DNA of 61,009 bases from Acidilobaceae archaeon (GTDB taxonomy: Archaea; Thermoproteota; Thermoprotei_A; Sulfolobales; Acidilobaceae): the NCBI GenBank assembly GCA_027080775.1, contig JALWPV010000043.1, positions 1 through 61,009 of the forward strand, in the 5' to 3' direction. This document shows positions 8,164-16,209 of the stretch, piece after piece (the first letter of the stretch is position 1; each line of letters opens with the position of its first letter). The notes beneath the pieces are model-generated. The model searched no databases and was not told where the DNA came from. It worked only from the letters and a program-made list of their open reading frames with translations. The translations under genes were made by a program, and so were the position numbers.

Positions 8164-9540
8164 GTGCCCATGGCATTGCCTCGGAGGCTGTTCTTCCTCG
8201 GCCTGGACTCGCTGCCGCCCCGGGTCCTTTACGAGGGCCTCGACGGTGGGGCCTTCCAGTACCTCAGGGGGCTCGTGGGGGAGGGGGCCAGGTGGGTGAT
8301 GAGGACCTGCCACCCCCCCATCACCGTGCCGGCCTGGATGGTTATGTTCACGGGTAAGACGCCAGGGGAGTTGGGGGTCTACGGGTTCAGGCACCGCCGC
8401 CCCGGGGAGTTCGGCTACTACATTGTGAATAGCGGGTACATCAAGGCCCCTACCATATGGGACGAGGCCTCGGGGAGGGGCCTCCGGGTCGGGGTCTACG
8501 GTGTGCCCCCCACCTATCCTCCCAGGCCGCTCCACGGGTTCATGGTCACGGACTTCACCACCCCAGGGCCGGAGAAGCCCTACACCTTCCCCCCGTGGCT
8601 CAGGAGGGAGCTGGAGGCCTCGACGGGGCCCACTATCTTCGACATAGTCTACCGGAGCGAGGACAAGGATCGGGTGGCTAGGGACCTGCTTAGGATGCTC
8701 GACAACCACCTGAGGCAGGTGGAGTACCTGGCTACGAGGAAGAAGTGGGACGCATTCTTCTACGTGGAGATAAGCGTTGACAGGGCGCACCACGCCTTCT
8801 GGAGGTACTTTGACCCCAAGCACCCACGCTACGAGGAGCACCCCCGCTATAGCCGTGTGATACCCGAGGTCTACAGGAGGATAGACGAGTGGCTCGAGCG
8901 CCTCCACCCCCGGCTCCCCAAGGACACGATACTGGTGGTGGCGAGCGACCACGGCATAAAGGCGATGAAGGGCGCCTTCACGGTGAACCAGTGGCTCGCG
9001 GAGCAGGGCTACCTCAAGCTCAGGGTTGACCCCTCGAGCCTCAAGCCCGGCACGGACCTCGGGGAGGACATGGTTGACTGGCAGGGCACCATAGCCTGGG
9101 CGTGGGGCGGCTACTATAGCAGGGTATTCGTGAACCTCAAGGGCCGCGAGAAGCACGGCGTCGTGGAGCCGCGCTACTACGAGGAAACCCTGGAGCAGCT
9201 CAGGCGAGACCTAGAGTCCATAAGGGGGCCCCGGGGGGAGGAGTGGGCCAACAAGGCCTACAGGCCCAGCGAGCTATACCCGGAGGTCAACGGCGACCCA
9301 CCAGACCTCATGCTCTACCTGGACGACCTCAACTGGAGGCCCGCCGGGACCCTCGGCTGGCCCACGAACTACCTGGAGGAGAACGATAGGGGCCCCGACG
9401 ACGCGGTCCACGACTGGCACGGGGTCTACGCGGTCTACGACCCCGAGGGCACCCTCGAGCGCGGCGATAGGGGCGTAATGCCCATAGAGTCCATCAAGGC
9501 ACACCTAGAACAGCTTATATTCAGCAAAGAGGAGGGCTAG
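8164..9540 (+). CDS. Type I phosphodiesterase/nucleotide pyrophosphatase family protein
   Basis: A 458-residue AlkP-superfamily enzyme. Motifs in order: FFLGLDSLPP (metal Asp), CHPPITVPAWMVMFTGK with Thr as probable nucleophile, ISVDRAHHAFWRYFD, VVASDHGIKAM (metal Asp and His), and HDWHGVYAVYDPEG near the C-terminus. This is the archaeal nucleotide pyrophosphatase/phosphodiesterase type. Candidate substrates are nucleotide sugars, APS/PAPS or phospholipid-type esters; the neighbourhood favours sulfonucleotides or glycan precursors, but this is inference. Either GTG 8164 or ATG 8170 could start it. The gene is 21 bases before the second RHH gene. Confidence 0.85.
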   Translation: MPMALPRRLFFLGLDSLPPRVLYEGLDGGAFQYLRGLVGEGARWVMRTCHPPITVPAWMVMFTGKTPGELGVYGFRHRRPGEFGYYIVNSGYIKAPTIWDEASGRGLRVGVYGVPPTYPPRPLHGFMVTDFTTPGPEKPYTFPPWLRRELEASTGPTIFDIVYRSEDKDRVARDLLRMLDNHLRQVEYLATRKKWDAFFYVEISVDRAHHAFWRYFDPKHPRYEEHPRYSRVIPEVYRRIDEWLERLHPRLPKDTILVVASDHGIKAMKGAFTVNQWLAEQGYLKLRVDPSSLKPGTDLGEDMVDWQGTIAWAWGGYYSRVFVNLKGREKHGVVEPRYYEETLEQLRRDLESIRGPRGEEWANKAYRPSELYPEVNGDPPDLMLYLDDLNWRPAGTLGWPTNYLEENDRGPDDAVHDWHGVYAVYDPEGTLERGDRGVMPIESIKAHLEQLIFSKEEG

Positions 9541-9560
9541 CCTGGGGGTGCACGTAGGCC

Positions 9561-9770
9561 TTGGCAGGTGACAAGGTCGAGGTCAGGATAAGCCGGGACC
9601 TCTACGAGAAGGCCCGCGAGTTCATAGAGGAGACGGGGGGCTTCAAGAGCGTCGACGAGCTAGTCGAGTTCCTCCTCCAGGAAGTCCTCTCCGGCGAGGA
9701 GGAGGCAGGCCTCACCCAGGAGGACGAGGAGAAGGTCAAGGAGAGGCTCAGGAGCCTAGGCTACCTCTAA
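9561..9770 (+). CDS. Small ribbon-helix-helix protein with LGYL tail (2)
   Basis: A 69-residue protein. VEVRISRDLYEKAREFIEE and FKSVDELVEFLLQEV form an RHH-type strand and two helices. The acidic helix ends in KERLRSLGYL, nearly identical in layout to the RHH protein beside sat. It starts at TTG 9561, 21 bases after the phosphodiesterase gene. The C-terminal R-L-x-x-L-G-Y-L is a known ending of many AlkP-superfamily proteins, so the tail may have been captured from, or may mimic, the neighbouring enzyme family. It is predicted to dimerise and bind DNA. The target is unknown. Confidence 0.75.
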   Translation: MAGDKVEVRISRDLYEKAREFIEETGGFKSVDELVEFLLQEVLSGEEEAGLTQEDEEKVKERLRSLGYL

Positions 9771-9830
9771 CCCCTCTGGACCACTAGGCCTGGGGAGGTT
9801 GTCAATGCCCTTTCTTAAGTTCCGGGGCCC

Positions 9831-10301
9831 GTGCTAGTCTCGGGGCCGTCCGGCTTGAACGGTGTGGATAAGCGGCAGTACGAGGCTTTCCTACGCGAGG
9901 CGCGTGAGGCGCTCGGGGTCGCGGAGCGCATAGTTGGTGGTATGAGCCTCGAGGATTTCATGCGGAGCCCCGAGGCGCGCTTCGCGTTGCGTTACGCCCT
10001 CATACTCTTCGTCGAGTCCGTGGTAGACGCTATAGTCCTCGTCCTAGAGTCCGTTTATGGTGTAGCCCCGGAGTCATATAGGGAGGCGGTGCTACTAGCG
10101 GGGGAGAAGGGCATACTCTCCTACTCTACCGCCAGCGAGCTTGCAAGGCTGGCTTCGCTGCGCAACATGCTGGTGCATCGATACTGGAGGGTCGACGATG
10201 AGAGAGTCTACCGGGAAACGAGTAAAGGCCTCGGGGTCGCCCGGAGGGCCCTGGAGGAGCTTGAGAGGCTTGGCGAGGCTCTCGAGGGTCGAGGAGGCTA
10301 A
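9831..10301 (+). CDS. HEPN-domain toxin, HepT-like (DUF86)
   Basis: A 156-residue all-helical HEPN protein. The RNase motif R-x4-H-x-Y is present as RNMLVHRY (about residues 110-117), in the typical sentence SLRNMLVHRYWRVDD of HepT proteins. HepT is an RNase toxin neutralised by AMPylation or polyadenylation of the Tyr in this motif by its MntA partner. The gene runs into the downstream nucleotidyltransferase gene by about 30 bases, as in hepT-mntA operons. The start could be internal to the leader near 9831. Confidence 0.85.
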   Translation: MLVSGPSGLNGVDKRQYEAFLREAREALGVAERIVGGMSLEDFMRSPEARFALRYALILFVESVVDAIVLVLESVYGVAPESYREAVLLAGEKGILSYSTASELARLASLRNMLVHRYWRVDDERVYRETSKGLGVARRALEELERLGEALEGRGG

Positions 10302-10734
10302 GAGGAGGAGCACCCATCTCTCCCGGGAGCAGAGGAGGGAGGCGCTGGAGGCCATCAGGGACGCACTCAAGCCTAGGGGCGAGGTCCTCTTGGCGCTCGC
10401 CTTCGGGGGGATCCTTGTGGAGGGGAAGCCCATAAGGGACATAGACGTTGCCGTCTACACGGGCTACCATGTATCCCCCGAGGAGTGGCCCTACTACGCT
10501 GGCGAGCTGAGGGACCTGCTCGAGGCAGCGGTACGCTCCAGGCTGGGCCTCCGGAAGGCCGTCGACGTGGTGGTGCTAGAGTACGCCCCGCCCGGCCTCA
10601 GGGCGGCTATACTAGCGGGGGGCCGCCTGCTGGTGAACCGCAGGCCCGGCCTTAGGGCTCTCCTGCTCCTCCACTCGCGGGACGAGGAGAGGAGCATCCA
10701 AGCCAAGGCAGCCCGGGCCCGCCGGGGATCCTAG
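10270..10734 (+). CDS. MNT-type nucleotidyltransferase antitoxin (MntA-like, variant active site)
   Basis: About 154 residues from TTG 10270 (TTG 10261 is an alternative), overlapping hepT. It has a Pol-beta-type nucleotidyltransferase core: LALAFGGILVEGKPIRDIDV followed by AVDVVVLEYAPP with the third acidic residue. The canonical motif is G-S-x10-D-x-D. Here the Ser is Gly and the spacing is nine residues, so the catalytic loop differs from standard MntA. This may be a divergent antitoxin that still modifies HepT, or one that inhibits by binding. It ends with four bases overlapping the convergent glycosyltransferase gene. Confidence 0.8.
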   Translation: MARLSRVEEAKRRSTHLSREQRREALEAIRDALKPRGEVLLALAFGGILVEGKPIRDIDVAVYTGYHVSPEEWPYYAGELRDLLEAAVRSRLGLRKAVDVVVLEYAPPGLRAAILAGGRLLVNRRPGLRALLLLHSRDEERSIQAKAARARRGS

Positions 10735-11804
10735 GCCTTGTAGGCCTCGTAGTTCCTGTAGGCCCTCTCTACTACCTCCCTGTACCTGAGGTACGCTGGC
10801 AGCATTAGCAGCAGGCTCCCGGCCCCATAGAGGTTGAACTTGACATAGTTGTAGAGGGCCCTCCGCAGACTGTAGCCCTCGCGGGGCAGCCTCGAGGCGG
10901 CCCCAGCGAGGGGTATAGCGAGTCCCAGGACGGCTAGTAGGGGCTTCACGGCCCCTAGGCCTATGAGGGCCGCCGCCAGGAGGTCCGAGGCTAGGTGGTA
11001 TGTGCTCCTCTGCCTCCTCCGGAGGGCCCTGAGTATCGTGCTGGGGATCGAGCCGTCGTATAGGCTCCAGACCTCGTGGACCAGGGACTTGTAGGCCAGG
11101 CTCGAGAGGTACTCCCCTATGGGGGCCCTCCTGTAGACGTCCGAGTAGGGGCCCAAGTTGAGGTCTACGGCCGGGTGCCAGCCACCTGGGGGCCAGGCCT
11201 CGAGGACTGGTATGCCATGGTACCACGCTTTGAGGCCCAGCTCGGCGTCCTCACAGCACACCATGTCCTCACTCAGCCGCAGCACGCCGAGGCTACCCGG
11301 GGGTATGAGGGTCGCCCCCAGTGGTGGCCACTTGAGCTTGGAGACCCGGGGCTCGCCTATTCGGGCCCTGCGGGCCCTCTCCAGGAGGGAGCGGGCGTCC
11401 CCCTCCAGCTCGGCCCTCGACTGGTAGTAGCGGAACTCGTAGGGGGCGTGGACTATCGCCTTGCCCCGGCTTGCCTGGGCGAGCGTGCAGACTAGGTCCC
11501 CCGCCAGTAGCATGACGTCGGAGTCGAGGAAGAAGACGTGGTCGAAGCCCCCCGCCTCTAAGGCTATCTCCATGCCCCTGTTCCTGGCCTGGGGGATGTT
11601 ACCCTCGTAGACCTCGACTACATGCTCTACCCCCCGCTCCTCGAGGATCCCCCTCACGAGGCCGAGGGTCCCGTCGCAGCTCCCCCCATCAACCACTATG
11701 AAGAAGTGCTCCACACCCTCCTGGGCTAGAGCCGACTCAAGGCTATACCCTACCGTCGCCTCGGAGTTCATGGTGAGCACGATGAACGCTACCCGGCACC
11801 CCAT
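10731..11804 (-). CDS. Membrane-anchored family 2 glycosyltransferase
   Basis: A 357-residue GT-A glycosyltransferase. The GT2 start is VAFIVLTMNSEATVGYSLES, with VVDGGSCDGT for nucleotide binding, the metal-binding D-x-D as FFLDSDVMLL, and an ARNRGMEIA helix. An acceptor-side E-D is seen in VCCEDAELGLKAW. The last 90 residues contain about three hydrophobic helices that probably tether the enzyme to the membrane, as in dolichyl-linked glycan assembly. A TATA-like block (GTTATATC on the coding strand, about 11838-11845) lies some 35 bases upstream of the ATG, fitting a short leader. Confidence 0.88.
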   Translation of the reverse strand: MGCRVAFIVLTMNSEATVGYSLESALAQEGVEHFFIVVDGGSCDGTLGLVRGILEERGVEHVVEVYEGNIPQARNRGMEIALEAGGFDHVFFLDSDVMLLAGDLVCTLAQASRGKAIVHAPYEFRYYQSRAELEGDARSLLERARRARIGEPRVSKLKWPPLGATLIPPGSLGVLRLSEDMVCCEDAELGLKAWYHGIPVLEAWPPGGWHPAVDLNLGPYSDVYRRAPIGEYLSSLAYKSLVHEVWSLYDGSIPSTILRALRRRQRSTYHLASDLLAAALIGLGAVKPLLAVLGLAIPLAGAASRLPREGYSLRRALYNYVKFNLYGAGSLLLMLPAYLRYREVVERAYRNYEAYKA

Positions 11805-11875
11805 AGGGTCCCCAGGCCCACTCCAGCTGGGGGCCAGCCGATATAACAGGCCTCTCGAGACCCGCCGGAGGCCGC

Positions 11876-13036
11876 CTAGCCCGCCCGTAGGAGCCCGCGG
11901 CGCGCAAGGTACTCGGCGTACCCGTCTACTATGCGTACTATCCTCTCCTTGAACCTCTCCTTCGAGAAGGCCAGGGACCTCCTATAGGCTAGCCTGTGGA
12001 GGCGCTCGTAGTTCCTTATCGCGTAGCGTATCTTCTCCACGGCCTCCTCCACGCTGCTATAACCCAGGCCGTACCTCCCCCTCTCCACTATGTCGAACCA
12101 GGGCCCCCCGGACTTGTAGACCACCGGCACTAGCCCGGCGTTCATCCCCTCCACGACCGCTATGCCGAAGTGCTCGTTAGGCATAGCATGAAGGTAGACC
12201 TTGGCTTTGAGGAGCAGCTCCTCCAGCCTCCGCTGTGGAATGTTGGGGTGGAGGTGGACGTTCCTCAGGCCCCTCTCCTCCACCATACCCCTTATCCTGT
12301 TGTAGTACTCGACTGAGGCCCTGGTAGGCGTGGAGCCCGCTATGTGGAACTCGTACTCAGGCAGCCTACTCGCTATCTCAACCACCACCTCGTGCCTCTT
12401 CTCCAGCGTGAACCTGCCTATGGAGACGACCATGTCCTCCCTCCTCGAGGCCTCGACCTCCCCGGGGGTGAACCTCAGGTCCACTGGGGGGTAGACCACG
12501 AGCGCCCTCCGCCCCAGGGTTCTCAGTATGAACGCGGCGGAGAACCTCGAGTTAGTCAGCAGGAGAGTCTTGGATCTCCTCCTCATCCTACTCTTCTGTA
12601 TGGAGTAATAGGGGGCGAAGTAGAGCCTCCAAAAGCCCCTAGCATACTTGCTATAGGAGTCCTCCCACACAGCTATTATCGGAAAATGCATGTAAGTTAT
12701 ATCAGCGTCGAAGACCAACATATCGCCGTGAGTATTGATTATTATATCATATCTACCCCTTAGCCTCGGAATCAGCGCTGAGGAGGCAAGCCGCATGTAT
12801 ATAGCCAATGCATTAACTTGGAAGGGAAGTAATCTAACCTCCTCATCAGGCCTGACCACGTCTCCCCAGGCCCGCCTCACCTTCTCCCAATCAGTAGGCT
12901 CGACCGTAGCGAGGGTCACGTGGTAGCCCCTCTCCTTGAGCGCCTCAATTACTGCCACGCAGACCCTCTCAGCGCCGCCAGTCGGCGAGAGGGAGTTGTG
13001 GACCACGGCAACCCTCACGGGCCTCCCGCTCGTCAA
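11876..13036 (-). CDS. GT-B glycosyltransferase, family 4 (ALG2/ALG11-like)
   Basis: A 386-residue GT-B enzyme. The N-terminal domain opens with VAVVHNSLSPTGGAERV, the typical glycine loop of GT4 mannosyltransferases. The C-terminal domain contains VVSIGRFTLEKRHEVVV and the donor-binding E-x7-E region NEHFGIAVVEGMNAGLVPVV. The NEHFGI-VEGM signature is that of ALG2/ALG11-type enzymes, which extend dolichol-linked oligosaccharides using GDP-mannose. It is predicted to be a cytoplasmic face enzyme of N-glycan or surface glycan synthesis. It starts at ATG 13036 and precedes the GT2 gene on the same strand with a 71-base gap. Confidence 0.9.
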   Translation of the reverse strand: MTSGRPVRVAVVHNSLSPTGGAERVCVAVIEALKERGYHVTLATVEPTDWEKVRRAWGDVVRPDEEVRLLPFQVNALAIYMRLASSALIPRLRGRYDIIINTHGDMLVFDADITYMHFPIIAVWEDSYSKYARGFWRLYFAPYYSIQKSRMRRRSKTLLLTNSRFSAAFILRTLGRRALVVYPPVDLRFTPGEVEASRREDMVVSIGRFTLEKRHEVVVEIASRLPEYEFHIAGSTPTRASVEYYNRIRGMVEERGLRNVHLHPNIPQRRLEELLLKAKVYLHAMPNEHFGIAVVEGMNAGLVPVVYKSGGPWFDIVERGRYGLGYSSVEEAVEKIRYAIRNYERLHRLAYRRSLAFSKERFKERIVRIVDGYAEYLARRGLLRAG

Positions 13037-13220
13037 TGGCTACCCCCGCTACCAGGCAGCGCACCACGCGCTCCCTATGCCCCGGAGCCTCCCGGTGATG
13101 AGCCCCTATAACCGGGCCCCCAGGGTTTTGTATGTCGCAGAGGCCCACAGCCATTGGGGGCGGCCACCATAAATACCCCCCACGCCCACCACAGGGGGCC
13201 GCGGGGGTGCGCCGAGGCCA

Positions 13221-13682
13221 GTGCCCGGGGCGCCAGGCGGTAGCACGGGCCCCCGTGAGGGGGACCCCCTGGAGGAGGCTGCGAGGAGGCTCCTAGCCCC
13301 GGGCAGGCTAACCAGGGCCCTCCTAGCCAGGGAGCTGAGGAGGGCCCGCCGCCTCGGGCTCTACTGGAGGATCCTGGACCCCCTGGAGAGGGCCCTCCTG
13401 GCCGCCGCGGCCAAGGCGCCGATAAACAGCTACAAGCCCAGCAGCCCGACGGCGAGGAGGCTCGCCGAGATCATAGCCAAGCTAGAACTTCACACCATGA
13501 GGGGCGCGGTCCTACTCGCGGGGCTCAGGAGGGCCCTCCAACTCAACCCCCGCCCCCTGGCCGGGGGGCTCCGGGCCCTCCTAAGCTGGGCCCGGGAGAA
13601 GCTCGATTACATCCTCTACCTCGGGAGGAACCTCCTAGTGGTACACTTATACTTCGAGCCCCTAGCGGGTGCAATGGCGTGA
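13221..13682 (+). CDS. Conserved-looking helical protein of unknown function
   Basis: A 153-residue basic, Leu/Ala/Arg-rich protein predicted to be almost entirely helical. It has no recognisable motif. A central segment (AAAKAPINSYKPSSPTARRL) is the least repetitive part. The coding pattern (GC-rich third positions and a clean frame) supports a real gene. It starts at GTG 13221, about 45 bases after a TATA-like block ATAAATACC near 13170, and precedes glycosyltransferase genes on the same strand. A role in glycan synthesis is only suggested by position. I do not recognise the family. Confidence 0.55.
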   Translation: MPGAPGGSTGPREGDPLEEAARRLLAPGRLTRALLARELRRARRLGLYWRILDPLERALLAAAAKAPINSYKPSSPTARRLAEIIAKLELHTMRGAVLLAGLRRALQLNPRPLAGGLRALLSWAREKLDYILYLGRNLLVVHLYFEPLAGAMA

Positions 13683-13745
13683 CGCTAGCCCTGCGGTGCA
13701 TGAGTCCGGGTATGGCGTCTGTAGCGGCTTGTAGGGACGGCGCTA

Positions 13746-14489
13746 TTGCATGCTGACGCCCCCGGGGGAGGGCCCCTGGTGTCTGTTGTTATGCCTGCCT
13801 ATAGGCTCTCGGGCCTCGTGGGGGAGAGCATTAGGGCCGTGGATGGGGTGCTCCGCGCCGCGGGCTACCCCTACGAGATCATAGTTGTAGACGATGGCAG
13901 CCCGGATGACACCTACGGGGAGGCCCTGAGGGCCTCCCGGGGGAGGCCGGTCAGGGTGCTGCGGCTCAGGAGGAACAGGGGCAAGGGGGCCGCCCTCCTC
14001 GCCGGCTACAGGCGTAGCAGGGGGGATATCGTGGTGTTCTTCGACGCCGACCTCGACATAGACCCGAGACAGATACCCCTACTCGTCCGGGCTCTCCACG
14101 CCACAGGGGCCGACGCCGTGGTTACATCGAAGTGGCACCCCAGATCCCGCACGGAGGCCAGCCCCACGCGCTGGTTCCTCAGCAGGGCCTTCCACGCCCT
14201 CGAGAGGCTCCTCCTAGGCGTGAGGGTCACCGACACCCAGACCGGAGCCAAGGCCTTCAAGAGGCAGGCCCTAGACGAGGTCGCCCCACGCCTCACGGTG
14301 AAGAGGTACGCGTTCGACGCCGAGCTACTAACAGCCATAACAGCCCGGGGCAAGACCATCGTGGAGATCCCAGCGGTCTGGAGGATAAGGCTGAAGTCGA
14401 GGTTCCACCCCCTCGAGATAGCCAGGATGCTCCTAGACCTCCTAGCCATAGCCTACAGGCACAGGGTCAAACACCAATACACAGCCTAG
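13746..14489 (+). CDS. Family 2 glycosyltransferase, dolichyl-phosphate sugar transferase type
   Basis: A 247-residue soluble GT2. Motifs: LVSVVMPAYRLSG, EIIVVDDGSPDDT, NRGKGAALLAGYRRSRGD, the D-x-D as VVFFDADLDID, and TDTQTGAKAFKRQ, which matches the acceptor side of dolichyl-phosphate glucose/mannose synthases (Alg5/DPM type). It probably charges dolichyl phosphate with a sugar for use on the outer face of the membrane. No C-terminal membrane segments are seen, so it is the short form. It starts at TTG 13746 and is 25 bases before the next GT gene. Confidence 0.88.
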   Translation: MHADAPGGGPLVSVVMPAYRLSGLVGESIRAVDGVLRAAGYPYEIIVVDDGSPDDTYGEALRASRGRPVRVLRLRRNRGKGAALLAGYRRSRGDIVVFFDADLDIDPRQIPLLVRALHATGADAVVTSKWHPRSRTEASPTRWFLSRAFHALERLLLGVRVTDTQTGAKAFKRQALDEVAPRLTVKRYAFDAELLTAITARGKTIVEIPAVWRIRLKSRFHPLEIARMLLDLLAIAYRHRVKHQYTA

Positions 14490-14514
14490 ACCCCCGCGGG
14501 GGAGCAGGCTCTGC

Positions 14515-15657
14515 GTGGGGGGCCTCAGGATCCTGTGGCTCAACTGGCGGTGCATCAAGCACCCCCTCGCCGGGGGCGCGGAGGTCTACACACACGAGGT
14601 CGCCACCAGGCTAGCCGGGATGGGCCACGAGGTCCTACTGGTAACCAGTAGAGCCCCGGGGCTCCCCAGCATGGAGGACCTGGGGGGCTACAGGGTCATA
14701 AGGAGGGGCGGCAGGCTCACCGTCTACCCGGGGGCCTGGAGGGCCTACAGGCATCTAAGGGGGGAGGGGTGGAGGCCCGACGTCGTTGTGGATGAGGTCA
14801 ACACCATACCATTCCTGACCCCCCTATACGCCCGGGAGCCCATAGTGATGCTCATACACCAGCTCTGCAGGGACTGCTGGCGCCACGCCCTACACCCCCT
14901 AGCCCAGCCTCCCGGCTGGCTCCTTGAGAGGCTCCTCCACAAGCCCTACACCAGAGCCGCCCGCAGCGGCAAGCTCAAGGCCGTCGTCACAGTCTCAGAG
15001 AGCACCAGGAGCGACCTCCTGGGGCTAGGGTACCCCCCAGAGCTGATCCACATAGCCCCAAACGGCCTGGACTGGAGCGCCTACAGGGACTGCCCAAGCC
15101 TAGCCCGGAGCAAGGAGGACCTAGTAGCCTACGTGGGCAGGATAGCCCCCTACAAGCGCCTCCAAGACCTCCTACGAGCCTGGAGCCTAGTCGAGAGGGA
15201 GCACCCGGAAGCCAGGCTAGAGGTAGCAGGCAGAGCCGACCCAGGCTACCTCGCCAAGCTCAAGCGCCTAGCCGGCAAGCTAGGCCTCAGGAGGCTCCAA
15301 TTCAAGACAAGCATACCACACGGGGAGAAGAAGAGGATCCTAGCAAAAGCCAAGACACTAGCATACACCTCCACCCGCGAGGGCTGGGGCCAGACAATCC
15401 TAGAGGCAGCAGCATGCGAAACCCCCGCGGTAGCCTACAACGTCCCAGGCCTCCGAGACTCCGTGAAGCACATGGAGACAGGCATCCTCGTACCACCCGG
15501 GAACACGCGGAAACTGGCGGAAGCCCTAGCAACACTACTAGCAGACGACGGCCTCAGGGAGAGGCTAGCAGGAAACGCCTACAAGCACGCCAGGAACTAC
15601 ACCTGGGACAAGACAGCCGAGAAGTTCCACGAGATAATAGAGGCCGCCACAGCCTAG
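14515..15657 (+). CDS. GT-B glycosyltransferase, family 4
   Basis: A 380-residue GT4 enzyme. N-terminal AGGAEVYTHEVATRLAGMGH is the glycine loop; PELIHIAPNGLDWSAY links the two domains; VAYVGRIAPYKRLQDLLRAW begins the donor domain. The donor-binding acidic pair is in TSTREGWGQTILEAAACETP (E-x7-E), followed by GLRDSVKHMETGILVPPG. It transfers a sugar from a nucleotide or dolichyl donor in glycan synthesis. It starts at GTG 14515, in line with the upstream GT2. The coding strand becomes strikingly A/C-rich toward the 3' end. Confidence 0.9.
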   Translation: MGGLRILWLNWRCIKHPLAGGAEVYTHEVATRLAGMGHEVLLVTSRAPGLPSMEDLGGYRVIRRGGRLTVYPGAWRAYRHLRGEGWRPDVVVDEVNTIPFLTPLYAREPIVMLIHQLCRDCWRHALHPLAQPPGWLLERLLHKPYTRAARSGKLKAVVTVSESTRSDLLGLGYPPELIHIAPNGLDWSAYRDCPSLARSKEDLVAYVGRIAPYKRLQDLLRAWSLVEREHPEARLEVAGRADPGYLAKLKRLAGKLGLRRLQFKTSIPHGEKKRILAKAKTLAYTSTREGWGQTILEAAACETPAVAYNVPGLRDSVKHMETGILVPPGNTRKLAEALATLLADDGLRERLAGNAYKHARNYTWDKTAEKFHEIIEAATA

Positions 15658-15693
15658 CACACGGGGCCCCGGCGGGGGCTGCTGGGGTAGGCC

Positions 15694-16209
15694 TTGCTCC
15701 TCGTGAGAGAGCTTAGCGTGGAGGGGTTCCGGGGCATCAGGAGGCTAGCCCGCCCTCTGCGCCTCGAGAAGCTGAACGTGCTAATAGGCAGGAACGACGC
15801 CGGGAAGACGAGCATCCTAGAGGCGCTATTCCTACTCTCAGAGCCCTACATGGAGCCCTGGGAGTCAGAGGCGGAGAAGTGGAAGCGGGAGCTATACCTG
15901 TCCATCTACAGGAAGCCTGCTAGCGCGGCAGCTTACATCTCCGGTCTGCATGGGAGCAAGTCGCCCTCAACTCTAATCTATGGCTATGCGGGGGGCGCCA
16001 GGCTCTCATATGTACTAGATGGCAACATTGAGGTCAGCGTCGAGATCACGAGTGAGGCGCCGATAAGCTTTCCTGATAAGGGTAAGGCTCTCCGCCTCCT
16101 GAGAAGCAGGCCGCCTGCCCTATTCATACCCGACTCCACAGACTTGGAGCTCGAGGACACCCTAGCCAGGGGCCTAGACCCCAGGCTAACCCCCGAGCTA
16201 GAGCTATGA
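15694..16209 (+). CDS. Truncated RecF/OLD-type ATPase (N-terminal part only)
   Basis: 171 residues. The start matches the ABC-type ATPase head of RecF/OLD-like proteins: LSVEGFRGIRRLARPLRLEK, then the Walker A LNVLIGRNDAGKTSILEAL. The family usually continues to about 350 or more residues with an ABC signature and Walker B (L-I-D-E-P-E); neither is present. The frame ends at GLDPRLTPELEL. So the gene is either an internally deleted remnant or an unusual half-size form. Its TGA overlaps the ATG of the next gene (ATGA). It starts at TTG 15694. Confidence 0.7.
   Translation: MLLVRELSVEGFRGIRRLARPLRLEKLNVLIGRNDAGKTSILEALFLLSEPYMEPWESEAEKWKRELYLSIYRKPASAAAYISGLHGSKSPSTLIYGYAGGARLSYVLDGNIEVSVEITSEAPISFPDKGKALRLLRSRPPALFIPDSTDLELEDTLARGLDPRLTPELEL

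Noticed and set aside
8152-9156. 334-residue minus-strand open frame
   Set aside because: It is an antisense shadow of the phosphodiesterase gene, which has all AlkP-family motifs.
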